Source of the DNA: 13-2-20CM-68-14 sp046723355
GTDB lineage: Bacteria > Actinomycetota > Thermoleophilia > Gaiellales > Gaiellaceae
Direction of reading: 5' to 3'
DNA length: 22,748 bases
Assembly: GCA_046723355.1 (NCBI GenBank)
Contig: JBKOUJ010000172.1
Span: 1-22,748 of the forward strand
Shown here: one piece after another, positions 13,895-21,153 of the stretch
How the letters are laid out: each line of letters starts with the position of its first letter
Position numbering within the stretch: the first letter of the stretch is position 1
Program-made: the position numbers and the translations under genes
The notes under the pieces: model-generated
Database searches by the model: none
Told to the model about the DNA's origin: nothing
What the model saw: only the letters and a program-made list of their open reading frames with translations

Positions 13895-14605
13895 ATGTCG
13901 ACCGCGGCGATCCTGACGATCGGCAACGAGCTCCTGTCCGGCGACGTCGAGAACACGAACGCGGGCTGGCTCGCCCGCCGGTTGGAGGCCGCAGGCGCGG
14001 ACGTCCGGCTGATCGCGGTGTTGCCGGACGAGATCCACGAGATCGCCCGCATGCTCCGCGAGCAAGCGGAACGCGCCGATCTAGTCCTCGTCACGGGCGG
14101 CCTCGGCGGGACTCCGGACGACCTGACCCGCGAGGCGGTTGCGGCCGCCTTCGGCGTCGAGCAGGTCGAGTACGCGGAGGTCGCCGCCGAGCTGCGCGCC
14201 CGCTTCCAACGTGATCCCGACTACGCCGCGCGCTGGGCGCTTCTGCCCGAGGGGAGCCGGCCGCTCGCCAACCCGCTCGGCGGCGCGCCTGGGTTCGTGC
14301 TCGAGAACGTCTACGTCCTGCCCGGACTACCTGCAGAGATGGAAGCCATGTACGAAACGGTCGAGGACGAGCTGCGCGCCGGCCCACCGATCGGTTCCTG
14401 GAGGCGGACTTATCGGACGACCGAGAGCCGGATCGCCGTTCTGCTGGCGCGGACCGCGACCGACCATCCTGGAGTACGTGTAGGCTCGTACCCCAGCTTC
14501 GGCGCCAGGGGTCCACACGTCGAAGTCGTCCTCAAGTCGAACGATCCCGATGCGCTTGACGCTGCTGCGGCCTACCTCGCCTACGCCATCGAAAAGTCTT
14601 CGTGA
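13895..14605 (+). CDS. CinA N-terminal (MoCF-type) domain protein
   Basis: A 236-aa cytoplasmic protein matching the N-terminal MoaB/Mog-like domain of CinA (COG1058). Motifs: TIGNELLSGDVENTNAGWLA (residues 8-27), VTGGLGGTPDDLTREAVAAA (66-85), LANPLGGAPGFVLENVYVLP and GLPAEMEAMYE, then a C-terminal region HVEVVLKSNDPDALDAAAAY. In the CinA family this domain hydrolyses ADP-ribose or related pyrophosphates. The C-terminal NMN deamidase domain of full-length CinA (about 400 aa) is absent, as in stand-alone relatives. The usual TGGLGPTPDD has Gly in place of Pro here. ATG start; no ribosome-binding site, fitting a leaderless transcript. Confidence 0.85.
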   Translation: MSTAAILTIGNELLSGDVENTNAGWLARRLEAAGADVRLIAVLPDEIHEIARMLREQAERADLVLVTGGLGGTPDDLTREAVAAAFGVEQVEYAEVAAELRARFQRDPDYAARWALLPEGSRPLANPLGGAPGFVLENVYVLPGLPAEMEAMYETVEDELRAGPPIGSWRRTYRTTESRIAVLLARTATDHPGVRVGSYPSFGARGPHVEVVLKSNDPDALDAAAAYLAYAIEKSS

Positions 14606-14630
14606 ACTCCCCTGACGGAGGGGTGCGGCG

Positions 14631-15596
14631 GTGCGTCTAGAACGCCGATTGCTCGTGCAGATGTCCAGGCATCGCCTCCTCGTCTCCTTCCTCTTTCTCG
14701 CCACGCTCGTCGCCGGCGTTGGGCTCGTGCGGCTCGGCGCCAACGGCGCCTTCCACGCGGCCGCGACGCCTGACTGGAAGCTCCTGGCCGCGGGCTTCGC
14801 GATCTGCGCGGCGGTGCAGCCCTTGCGAGCGCTCGCCTGGTCGTCGACCGTGCGCCACCCGGTCGGCTTCCGCGCGATCTACGCGTCGAGCTCGATCGGC
14901 TCCTTCCTCGACACCGTGCTGCCAGGCCGGCTGGGCGAGGCCTCCAAGGTGGCAGTCCTCAAGGTCACGTCGGGGGCGAAGTACCCCGGCTTCTCGCGCG
15001 CGGGCGGCTCCCTGCTCTGCGCGCACCTGCTCGAGATGATCGCCTTCGCCGTCCTCGGCGCCGGTGCGACGCTGTTCCTGCCCGTGCCCGCCTGGGCGCG
15101 GTGGACGATAGTCGGCGGCATCGCGGGCGCGTCAGGCGCCCTCGTCCTCGCCGCGGTGCTGCACCGCTACCTGGGCCGGAAGCTGCCGGTCGGTATCACC
15201 TCGTTTCTCGCCGGCGCAGCGGCGCCGCGCGGCGTCCTGCTGCGCGCCGGGTTGATCTTGCTCGCGACCTGGCTGGCGCGGTGGTTCGGGATCCTGTTCT
15301 GCCTGCACGCCGTCGGCGTCCACCTCAGCGTCGGCGCCGCGCTCCTCTACATGCTGATCACCGGCCTGGCGAATACCGCGCCGATCCTTCCCGGCAACGT
15401 CGGCGTCTACCAGGGAGCCGCCCTCGGCGCGCTTGCGATCGCCGGCTACTCCGGCTCGCACGCCGTCGCGGCAAGCCTGATGATCCCGTTCGTAGTCACG
15501 CTCGCGACCGCGGCCGCCGCGGCCGTCGGGCTTGCGCTGTACGGCGACCGCGTGAAGCAGCTCTCAAGCGTCGCGCTCAGGCCTAGCAAAGCCTAG
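14631..15596 (+). CDS. Flippase-like (LPG synthase TM / UPF0104) membrane protein
   Basis: A 321-aa polytopic membrane protein with about eight hydrophobic helices. It resembles the lysylphosphatidylglycerol synthase transmembrane/flippase-like family (YbhN, AglD type). Family markers are VLPGRLGEASKVAVLK (the P-x-R-x-G-E motif) near residue 97 and NTAPILPGNVGVYQGA near residue 247. Members are thought to move lipids or lipid-linked sugars across the membrane, and no soluble synthase domain is attached here. GTG start with GGAGGGG 7 bp upstream (14617-14623), one of the few clear Shine-Dalgarno sites in the window. 25 bp after the CinA-like stop. The end overlaps the palindrome before padR. 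Confidence 0.82.
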   Translation: MRLERRLLVQMSRHRLLVSFLFLATLVAGVGLVRLGANGAFHAAATPDWKLLAAGFAICAAVQPLRALAWSSTVRHPVGFRAIYASSSIGSFLDTVLPGRLGEASKVAVLKVTSGAKYPGFSRAGGSLLCAHLLEMIAFAVLGAGATLFLPVPAWARWTIVGGIAGASGALVLAAVLHRYLGRKLPVGITSFLAGAAAPRGVLLRAGLILLATWLARWFGILFCLHAVGVHLSVGAALLYMLITGLANTAPILPGNVGVYQGAALGALAIAGYSGSHAVAASLMIPFVVTLATAAAAAVGLALYGDRVKQLSSVALRPSKA

Positions 15597-15606
15597 CCAG
15601 ACTAGG
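15592..15606. promoter_or_regulatory. Candidate PadR operator (CCTAG-N5-CTAGG)
   Basis: Perfect 5-bp inverted repeat CCTAG/CTAGG around CCAGA. A further CCTAG half-site lies at 15582-15586. The palindrome abuts a -10-like TATCGT (15607-15612) and lies 16 bp before the padR-type ATG, a usual position for autoregulation. It also contains the TAG stop of the flippase-like gene. Not the ATGT-N8-ACAT type known for some PadR proteins. Confidence 0.4.
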
Positions 15607-15622
15607 TATCGTTCCAGGCGCG

Positions 15623-15937
15623 ATGCGCGCCGAGACGCTCAAGGGACACCTCGACTTTCTGCTGCTCGCGATCGTCGCCGACGAGCCGGCGCACGGCTAC
15701 CGGATCATCGAGGAGCTGAAGCGGCGTAGCGGCGGAGCCTTCGATCTCCCGGAAGGCACCGTCTATCCGGCGCTGCACCGCCTCGAGGCGAGCGGACTGC
15801 TGTCGAGCTCGTGGGCGAGCGGCTCCGGGCGTCGTCGGCGCGTCTACGAGCTGACGGCACGCGGCCGGCGCGCGCTTGCAGGCGCCCGGCGCGACTGGCG
15901 CGGGTTTGCGAAGGCGGTCGAGGCGGTGGTCGCGTGA
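15623..15937 (+). CDS. PadR-family transcriptional regulator
   Basis: A 104-aa DNA-binding winged-helix regulator of the PadR family. Recognisable are LKGHLDFLLLAIVADEPAHG (helix 1 onward), YRIIEELKRRSGGAFDLPEG, TVYPALHRLEASGLLSSSWA (recognition helix and turn) and a wing with RRRRVYELTARGRRAL. Length is that of the short PadR subfamily 2 without the long C-terminal dimer domain. ATG start. Its stop overlaps the next gene as GTGA. PadR genes are commonly paired with a membrane protein carrying a HAAS domain, as here, and usually repress the pair. The inducing signal is unknown. Confidence 0.92.
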   Translation: MRAETLKGHLDFLLLAIVADEPAHGYRIIEELKRRSGGAFDLPEGTVYPALHRLEASGLLSSSWASGSGRRRRVYELTARGRRALAGARRDWRGFAKAVEAVVA

Positions 15938-16806
15938 TCGAGCGCTACCTCGACCAATTGGCGGCGGAGCTCGGCTCCGTCGGAATACGCGGCGCGCAAC
16001 GACGTCGCATCGTTGCGGAGGTCGAGGACCATCTGCATGAAAGCGGCGAGCCTGGCCGGTTCGGCGACCCGGCGCTGATCGCTGCCCGCTTCGCCGACGA
16101 GCTTGCAACTTCGGGGGCGCGCCGTGTCGCCTGGGGCTCGGTCGCGGCGCTGGCGCCGGCGGGAATCGGCTACGCGATCCTCCTCTCGTTGGGTGCTCCC
16201 TGGCCCGACATCACCGCCGCCCGGAGCGTTCCGATCGGAGTCGCTGCGGCGGCGACCATGCTGCTGGCACCGCAGGTTTCGTTCGCGGCCGGCCTGCTCG
16301 CGGTTGCCGGAGCCTGGCGCCTGCGGTCGCAGGTGGCCGCTCCTGCGTCTGCGATCACGCTCCTGCGGCGCCGAGCGGGCGTGGCGCTCGCGGCGGGAGC
16401 CACGACTCTCCTGGCCGTGATGGTGACGACTTACGAGTTCAGCGCGTGGATTTCGGCCTGGCGCATCGCGCTCACCTTCTCGATCGCGGGCGCGTCCCTC
16501 GTCCCGATCGTCGCCGGCGCGTTTGCACTACACAGGACCGGAGCTCTGCGCCCGCAGACCGCAGGCGATGCCGGCGACGTCTTCGACGACCTGGGGCCGG
16601 TTCTCGACCGCCTTCCTCTCGAGCTGCGCGGCCGTCCCTGGCTGTTCTGTCTGCTCTTCGCGGCTGGAGTGGCCGTGCTGGCGCTCCTCGGAGGCGGCCC
16701 GGACGAAGGGCCGCGCAACGCCGTCGCCGAGTTCGCCGCCGTCTGCGGCGGCTTCGCTGCGTTCGGCCGCTACCTCGGCCTGCGCCCGAGCCGCGCGCGC
16801 CACTGA
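15934..16806 (+). CDS. HAAS-domain-like membrane protein paired with PadR
   Basis: A 290-aa protein translationally coupled to padR (GTGA overlap). The N-terminal 45 residues (MIERYLDQLAAELGSVGIRG, RRRIVAEVEDHLHES) fit the helical HAAS/DUF1700-like domain common in PadR partner proteins. After that come about six hydrophobic segments in two blocks, split by a charged loop near residue 215 (TAGDAGDVFDDLGPVLDRLP). Probably a membrane sensor or effector regulated by the PadR protein. Exact function unknown. The 3' end overlaps the convergent TMEM175-like gene by 37 bp. Confidence 0.75.
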   Translation: MIERYLDQLAAELGSVGIRGAQRRRIVAEVEDHLHESGEPGRFGDPALIAARFADELATSGARRVAWGSVAALAPAGIGYAILLSLGAPWPDITAARSVPIGVAAAATMLLAPQVSFAAGLLAVAGAWRLRSQVAAPASAITLLRRRAGVALAAGATTLLAVMVTTYEFSAWISAWRIALTFSIAGASLVPIVAGAFALHRTGALRPQTAGDAGDVFDDLGPVLDRLPLELRGRPWLFCLLFAAGVAVLALLGGGPDEGPRNAVAEFAAVCGGFAAFGRYLGLRPSRARH

Positions 16807-17390
16807 GCTAGCGACAACGCGTAGAAGCCGGCGATCCCGAGGTACGCGGCGGCGCTGGCCCACGGCTCGACGAAGGCCAGCAGGGCGGCGCCGCCGTAGA
16901 GGAGCGACCCGGGAAGGTAAGAGCGTGTGATGTCGTCGACAGCCTTGTCCGGAACCGCTTCGTCGATCAGTCGGCGCCCGGCCGACGCGTACCGCCACCA
17001 AGCGAGGAAGGCGAGCGCGGTCAGCGTCAGCGTCGCACCGTAGAGGAACGCCGCGGCGCGTGCTCCATCCGTCTCGACGAACTGCGCGAGCACAGCCGTC
17101 GGGAACGGGACGAAGGCGATCATCATCAGGAGCAGCGTGTTCAGAAGCAGCATCGTCCGGTCGACGCGCGCAATCAGCTCGAACACGTGGTGGTGGTTGA
17201 TCCACATCACGCCGATCGTCAGAAAGCTGGTGAGATAGCCGAGGTAGGACGGCCACAGCCGCAGCAGCTCGTGACCGAGGGTCTCGGCGTGCTCATGCCC
17301 GGGGACGTGGACCTCGATGATCAGCAGGGTGATCGCGATCGCGAAGACGCCGTCGCTGAAAGCCTCGAGTCGCGCGGTCTGGCTCGTCAT
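16770..17390 (-). CDS. TMEM175-family (DUF1211) channel-like protein
   Basis: A 206-aa six-helix membrane protein of the TMEM175 family; bacterial members form potassium-permeable channels. The hallmark FSDGVFAIAITLLI is at residues 11-24, right after an Arg-containing start (TARLEA), and the second conserved block FLTIGVMWINHHHVFELIAR follows. The length is that of a single six-helix unit, so it would act as a tetramer. ATG start, with GAGGA 8 bp upstream. Its 3' end overlaps the HAAS-like gene by 37 bp, and it diverges from the MFS gene. Together with the TrkA pair at 3.6-4.7 kb it adds a second potassium-linked function to the window. Confidence 0.88.
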   Translation of the reverse strand: MTSQTARLEAFSDGVFAIAITLLIIEVHVPGHEHAETLGHELLRLWPSYLGYLTSFLTIGVMWINHHHVFELIARVDRTMLLLNTLLLMMIAFVPFPTAVLAQFVETDGARAAAFLYGATLTLTALAFLAWWRYASAGRRLIDEAVPDKAVDDITRSYLPGSLLYGGAALLAFVEPWASAAAYLGIAGFYALSLAQWRARLGRRPR

Positions 17391-17433
17391 GCCGGAATCC
17401 TCGCCGCCGCGACGGACGGCCTTGCCGTTCGTT

Positions 17434-17439
17434 TAGCTA
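17434..17439. promoter_or_regulatory. Possible bidirectional -10 (TAGCTA) between TMEM175 and MFS genes
   Basis: The perfect palindrome TAGCTA sits in the 55-bp divergent gap, 6 bp before the GTG of the MFS gene. On the minus strand it would give a leader of about 36 nt for the TMEM175-like gene, which has a ribosome-binding site. The last base is not the usual T on either strand, so this is weaker than the other cases. Confidence 0.3.
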
Positions 17440-17445
17440 CCCGCC

Positions 17446-18615
17446 GTGCGTCTCCTCGTCAGCCGGAACGCCGGCTTCGTCCTCGTCGCCTACGCGTTCC
17501 TCGTGACGATGATCGGAACGACCCTGCCGACGCCGCTCTACCCACTCTTCGAGGAGCGTTACTCGCTCGGCGAGCTGACGGTGACGGTCGTCTTCGCCGT
17601 CTACGCCTTCGGCGTCATCGCCGGCCTGCTCGCGTTCGGGAACCTTTCGGACGAGATCGGGCGCAAGCCGGTGCTTCTGCTCGGGCTGGTCTTCTCTGCG
17701 ATCAGCGCCCTGCTCTTCCTTCTCGCCGGCTCGCTCGTGCCGATCTACACCGGGCGTGTCGTCTCGGGCCTTTCCGCCGGCATCTTCACCGGGACGGCGA
17801 CGGCGGCGCTCGTCGACCTCGCGCCGGGCGGCCGCCGTAGGCTCGCGAGCTTCGTCGCCGTCATCGTCAACCTGGGCGGCCTCGGGCTCGGAACGTTGCT
17901 CGCCGGACTACTGGCCGACTACGCCCGCTCGCCGCTGCGAACGCCGTTCCTGGTCGACATCGCGTTGCTCGTCCCGGCGGCGATCGGCCTCCTGCTGACG
18001 CCGGAGACGGTCGAGCGGCAGCGGTTCCGGCTCCGGCTGCAGCGGCTCAGCGTGCCCGCCGAGGTGCGGGGCGTCTTCGTCCGCGGCGCGACGGCGGGCT
18101 TCGGCAGCTTCGCGGTTGCGGGCGTCTTCAGCTCGGTGGCGCCGGCCTTCCTCGCGCTCGAGCTCGGGCGGACGAGCCACGCGCTCGCCGGTGTCCTCGT
18201 CTTCATCCTCTTCACCGGCTCGATCTTCGGCCAGCTGGCAGTCTCGCGGCTGTCCGACCGGCGGGCGCTCGTCTCCGGGTGTGTGCTGCTCGTCGCCGGC
18301 GTCGTCATGCTCGGCTTCGCCGTCGGGACGGAGTCGCTGGGGACGTTGATCGCCTCGGCGACTGTGGTCGGCATCGGGCAGGGCCTCGTGATCGGCGCCG
18401 GGCTTGCGGCGATCAACCAGCGCGCGCCGGTCGAGCGGCGAGGCGAGACCGCGTCGAGCTTCTTCGTCGTCATGTACGTCGGCCTCTCGGTGCCCGTGAT
18501 CGGCGTCGGCGTCGTCGCCAACGCGACCAGCCTCAAGACAGCCGGGATCGTCTTCAGCGCAGCCGTCGCTGCGCTCGTGCTCGTCGTGCTCGCGAGCCTG
18601 GCCCGGTCCGATTAG
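17446..18615 (+). CDS. MFS transporter (drug/metabolite efflux type)
   Basis: A 389-aa major facilitator superfamily protein with twelve predicted helices. MFS motif A is visible as GNLSDEIGRKPVLL (65-78) in the loop between helices 2 and 3, and a motif-C-like glycine-rich stretch follows (NLGGLGLGTLLAGLLAD). The second half has the degenerate loop QLAVSRLSDRRAL. Resembles 12-TM proton-coupled exporters, but substrate cannot be assigned. GTG start, with a TAGCTA -10-like box 6 bp upstream and no Shine-Dalgarno. The TAG stop overlaps the convergent cupin stop (TTAG). Confidence 0.88.
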   Translation: MRLLVSRNAGFVLVAYAFLVTMIGTTLPTPLYPLFEERYSLGELTVTVVFAVYAFGVIAGLLAFGNLSDEIGRKPVLLLGLVFSAISALLFLLAGSLVPIYTGRVVSGLSAGIFTGTATAALVDLAPGGRRRLASFVAVIVNLGGLGLGTLLAGLLADYARSPLRTPFLVDIALLVPAAIGLLLTPETVERQRFRLRLQRLSVPAEVRGVFVRGATAGFGSFAVAGVFSSVAPAFLALELGRTSHALAGVLVFILFTGSIFGQLAVSRLSDRRALVSGCVLLVAGVVMLGFAVGTESLGTLIASATVVGIGQGLVIGAGLAAINQRAPVERRGETASSFFVVMYVGLSVPVIGVGVVANATSLKTAGIVFSAAVAALVLVVLASLARSD

Positions 18616-18974
18616 CCGAGCTGCGACGGATCGGCCGGCTGCCCGTCACGACCGACGTAGCCGTCCTTCGCGCCGATCACGACGAGCACAAGATCCTCGT
18701 CGCCGACGCTGACGATCTGCCGCGGCGTCGCCGCCTCGACGTGGCAGAGGCCGCCCGGGCCGAGCTCCCGCGTCTCGCCCGGTAGCCGGAACCGCGCGCG
18801 GCCGCGGTGGACGAAGTAGAGCTCGTCCTGCTCCTCGTGGGAATGCGGCCGCGACTCGACACCGGGTGCGAGCACCCAGGCATTGGCGCCGAAGGCGTTG
18901 ATCTCGAGCGCCGGCCGGATCTTCCGGACGACGCCGTGGCCAAGCTCGTTCAACGACGAAAACGCGTAACCCAC
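18612..18974 (-). CDS. Single-domain cupin protein
   Basis: A 120-aa soluble protein of the cupin_2 family. Cupin motif 1 is intact: H44-x-H46-x4-E51-x6-G58 (within PHSHEEQDELYFVHRG), giving three metal ligands. Motif 2 is LGPGGLCHVEAATPRQI, with His78 as the fourth ligand but Ala where Asn is common. A metal-dependent small-molecule enzyme or sensor is likely; substrate unknown. GTG start (MGYAFSSLNE) with TAGGCT 7 bp upstream on the same strand. It diverges from pcrA with a 19-bp gap and shares overlapping stops with the MFS gene. Confidence 0.85.
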   Translation of the reverse strand: MGYAFSSLNELGHGVVRKIRPALEINAFGANAWVLAPGVESRPHSHEEQDELYFVHRGRARFRLPGETRELGPGGLCHVEAATPRQIVSVGDEDLVLVVIGAKDGYVGRDGQPADPSQLG

Positions 18975-18980
18975 GGCCGC

Positions 18981-18987
18981 TAGCCTA
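18981..18987. promoter_or_regulatory. Symmetric bidirectional -10 (TAGCCTA) between cupin gene and pcrA
   Basis: TAGCCTA contains TAGCCT on the plus strand (18981-18986), 7 bp before the pcrA ATG, and TAGGCT on the minus strand (18987-18982), 7 bp before the cupin GTG. Both match TANNNT. Both transcripts would start one base before their start codons. This is the clearest of the divergent promoter examples in the window. Confidence 0.5.
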
Positions 18988-18993
18988 GAACCG

Positions 18994-21150
18994 ATGTCCG
19001 TGACGACGCCCGAGAGCTACCTCGCCGGCCTGAACCCCGCCCAGCGCGAGGCCGTGCTCGAGACCGAGGGGCCGCTGCTCGTCATCGCCGGCGCGGGATC
19101 CGGCAAGACCCGCGTTCTCACCCACCGCGTCGGCCACCTGATCACGGCGTGCGGGGTCAAGCCGAACGAGATCCTGGCGATCACGTTCACGAACAAGGCC
19201 GCGAACGAGATGAAGGAGCGGCTGGAGGACCTGCTCGGCCCGACCGCCCGCCGCCTCTGGATCCTCACCTTCCACGCCGCCTGTGGCCGCATCCTCCGCC
19301 GCGAGGCGCCGCGGCTCGGCTATCGCACCAACTTCACGATCTACGACCAGGCCGACCAGATCCGCCTCACCAAGGCCTGCCTGGAGGAGCTCGAGCGCGA
19401 CCCGAAGCGCTTCGTCCCGCGCGGCATCCACGCCCAGATCTCGGCGGCGAAGAACAACCTGGTCGGGCCCGAGGAGTACAAGGCACGTGTCTCGTCCTTC
19501 TACGACCAGACGGTCGCGGACACGTACGAGCTCTACCAGCGCCGCTTGTTCGGCTCGAACGCCGTCGACTTCGACGACCTGCTCTTCCTGACCGTGGACG
19601 TCCTGGAGCGCTTCCCGGAGGCGCTCGACCGCTGGCGCAAGGCGTTCCGGTACGTGCTCGTCGACGAGTACCAGGACACGAACCACGCCCAGTACCGGCT
19701 GCTCCAGCTCCTGGCCGGAGAGCACATGAACCTCTTCGCCGTGGGCGACCCGGACCAGTCCATCTACGCGTTCCGGGGCGCCGACATCCGCAACATCCTC
19801 GAGTTCGAGCGCGACTTCCCGGGCACGCGCACGATCCCGCTCGAGCAGAACTACCGCTCGACGAACACGATCCTGCGCGCCGCCAACCATGTGATCGCGA
19901 ACAACCGCGAGCGAAAGCCGAAGAATCTCTTCTCCGACCTCGGCGAGGGAGAGCCCGTCCGCGTCTACGAGGTCGAGGACGAGCACGCCGAGGCGCGCTT
20001 CGTCGCCGCCGAGATCGCCGGGCTCGTCGAGGAGGGCTTCAACGGCAGCGAGATCGGCGTCTTCTACCGGACGAACGCGCAGTCGCGCGTGCTGGAGGAC
20101 ATCCTCGTCCGGCAAGGTGTCGCCTACCAGGTCGTCGGCGGCCCGCGGTTCTACGAGCGGGCGGAGATCAAGGACGTGATGGCTTACCTGCAGGTGATCG
20201 ACAACCCCTACGACGCGGTGTCGCTGCAGCGGATCGTCAACCGGCCGCGACGCGGAATCGGGGATTCGTCGATGGCCCGGCTCCAGACCTACGCCGACGC
20301 GCACGGGATCTCCCTCTGGGAGGCGTTCGAGTTCGGCGAGGAGGCCGGAGTTGGAGCGGCGCCGCTCAGGGCCGTCCGCGAGTTCCGAACGCTGATGCAG
20401 TCGGCGATGGCCGGCGCCCTCGACATGGAGGTGCCCGAGGTGATCGAGCGCGTCCTCGAGGGCAGCGGCTATCTGGCGACTCTCGAGGCCGAGCGGACGA
20501 TCGAGGCCCAAGGCCGGATCGAGAACCTCCAGGAGTTCGTCGGCGTTACGCGCGAGTACCAGGAGCAGGCCGACGAGCCGAACCTCTCCAGCTTCCTCCA
20601 GGAGATCTCGCTCTACTCCGACCAGGACGCGATGCGCGGCGAGGGGTCGCTCGTCACGTTGATGACGCTGCACAACGCAAAAGGGCTCGAGTTCAGAGCC
20701 GTCTTCATGATCGGCATGGAAGAGGGGATCTTTCCGCACTCGCGTTCCCTCGAGGAGAACACGCTCGAGGAGGAGCGGCGGCTGGCGTACGTCGGCATGA
20801 CGCGCGCGAAGGAGCGGCTCGTCCTGACCCACGCGAGCGCGCGCTCGCTCTGGGGGAACCGCAACTACAACCTGCCGTCGCGCTTCTTGGACGAGCTGCC
20901 CGAGGAGGGCGTCGATCGCGAGCGCCTGCGGCCGGCGTCCTGGTCCTCGTACGCCTCCGCGGGCGGCGGGATCGCGCCCCGCGAGGATGTGCCCGAGCTT
21001 GCGACCGGCGACACCGTCCGCCACGAGACCCTCGGGGAAGGCATCGTCACTCGCATCGAGCCGGGCGGCGTAGTCACCGTCCGCTTCGCCGGCGAGGACT
21101 CCGAGCGGCGGCTGATGCTCGACTACGCGCCGCTGGAGCGTGTTGGCTAG
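18994..21150 (+). CDS. pcrA: ATP-dependent DNA helicase PcrA/UvrD
   Basis: A 718-aa superfamily 1A 3'-5' DNA helicase acting in repair and replication restart. All motifs are present: Q motif LNPAQREAV (13-21), Walker A AGAGSGKT (32-39), Ia ITFTNKAANEMKERL, II VDEYQDT (about 223-229), III VGDPDQSIYAFRGAD, IV LEQNYRSTNTI, V TLMTLHNAKGLEF and VI LAYVGMTRAKERL. The C-terminus (about 670-717; TGDTVRHETLGEGIVTRIE) is the Tudor-like domain that contacts RNA polymerase in PcrA/UvrD. Length and the absence of extra nuclease domains fit PcrA rather than AddA or RecB. ATG start without ribosome-binding site, under the shared TAGCCTA promoter. The next gene starts 3 bp after its stop. Confidence 0.95.
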   Translation: MSVTTPESYLAGLNPAQREAVLETEGPLLVIAGAGSGKTRVLTHRVGHLITACGVKPNEILAITFTNKAANEMKERLEDLLGPTARRLWILTFHAACGRILRREAPRLGYRTNFTIYDQADQIRLTKACLEELERDPKRFVPRGIHAQISAAKNNLVGPEEYKARVSSFYDQTVADTYELYQRRLFGSNAVDFDDLLFLTVDVLERFPEALDRWRKAFRYVLVDEYQDTNHAQYRLLQLLAGEHMNLFAVGDPDQSIYAFRGADIRNILEFERDFPGTRTIPLEQNYRSTNTILRAANHVIANNRERKPKNLFSDLGEGEPVRVYEVEDEHAEARFVAAEIAGLVEEGFNGSEIGVFYRTNAQSRVLEDILVRQGVAYQVVGGPRFYERAEIKDVMAYLQVIDNPYDAVSLQRIVNRPRRGIGDSSMARLQTYADAHGISLWEAFEFGEEAGVGAAPLRAVREFRTLMQSAMAGALDMEVPEVIERVLEGSGYLATLEAERTIEAQGRIENLQEFVGVTREYQEQADEPNLSSFLQEISLYSDQDAMRGEGSLVTLMTLHNAKGLEFRAVFMIGMEEGIFPHSRSLEENTLEEERRLAYVGMTRAKERLVLTHASARSLWGNRNYNLPSRFLDELPEEGVDRERLRPASWSSYASAGGGIAPREDVPELATGDTVRHETLGEGIVTRIEPGGVVTVRFAGEDSERRLMLDYAPLERVG

Positions 21151-21153
21151 CGA

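Noticed and set aside
13877..14065. N-terminal extension of the tandem GNAT protein to 359 aa
   Set aside because: The extra 63 residues are antisense to the conserved start of the CinA-like gene and do not resemble GNAT sequence.
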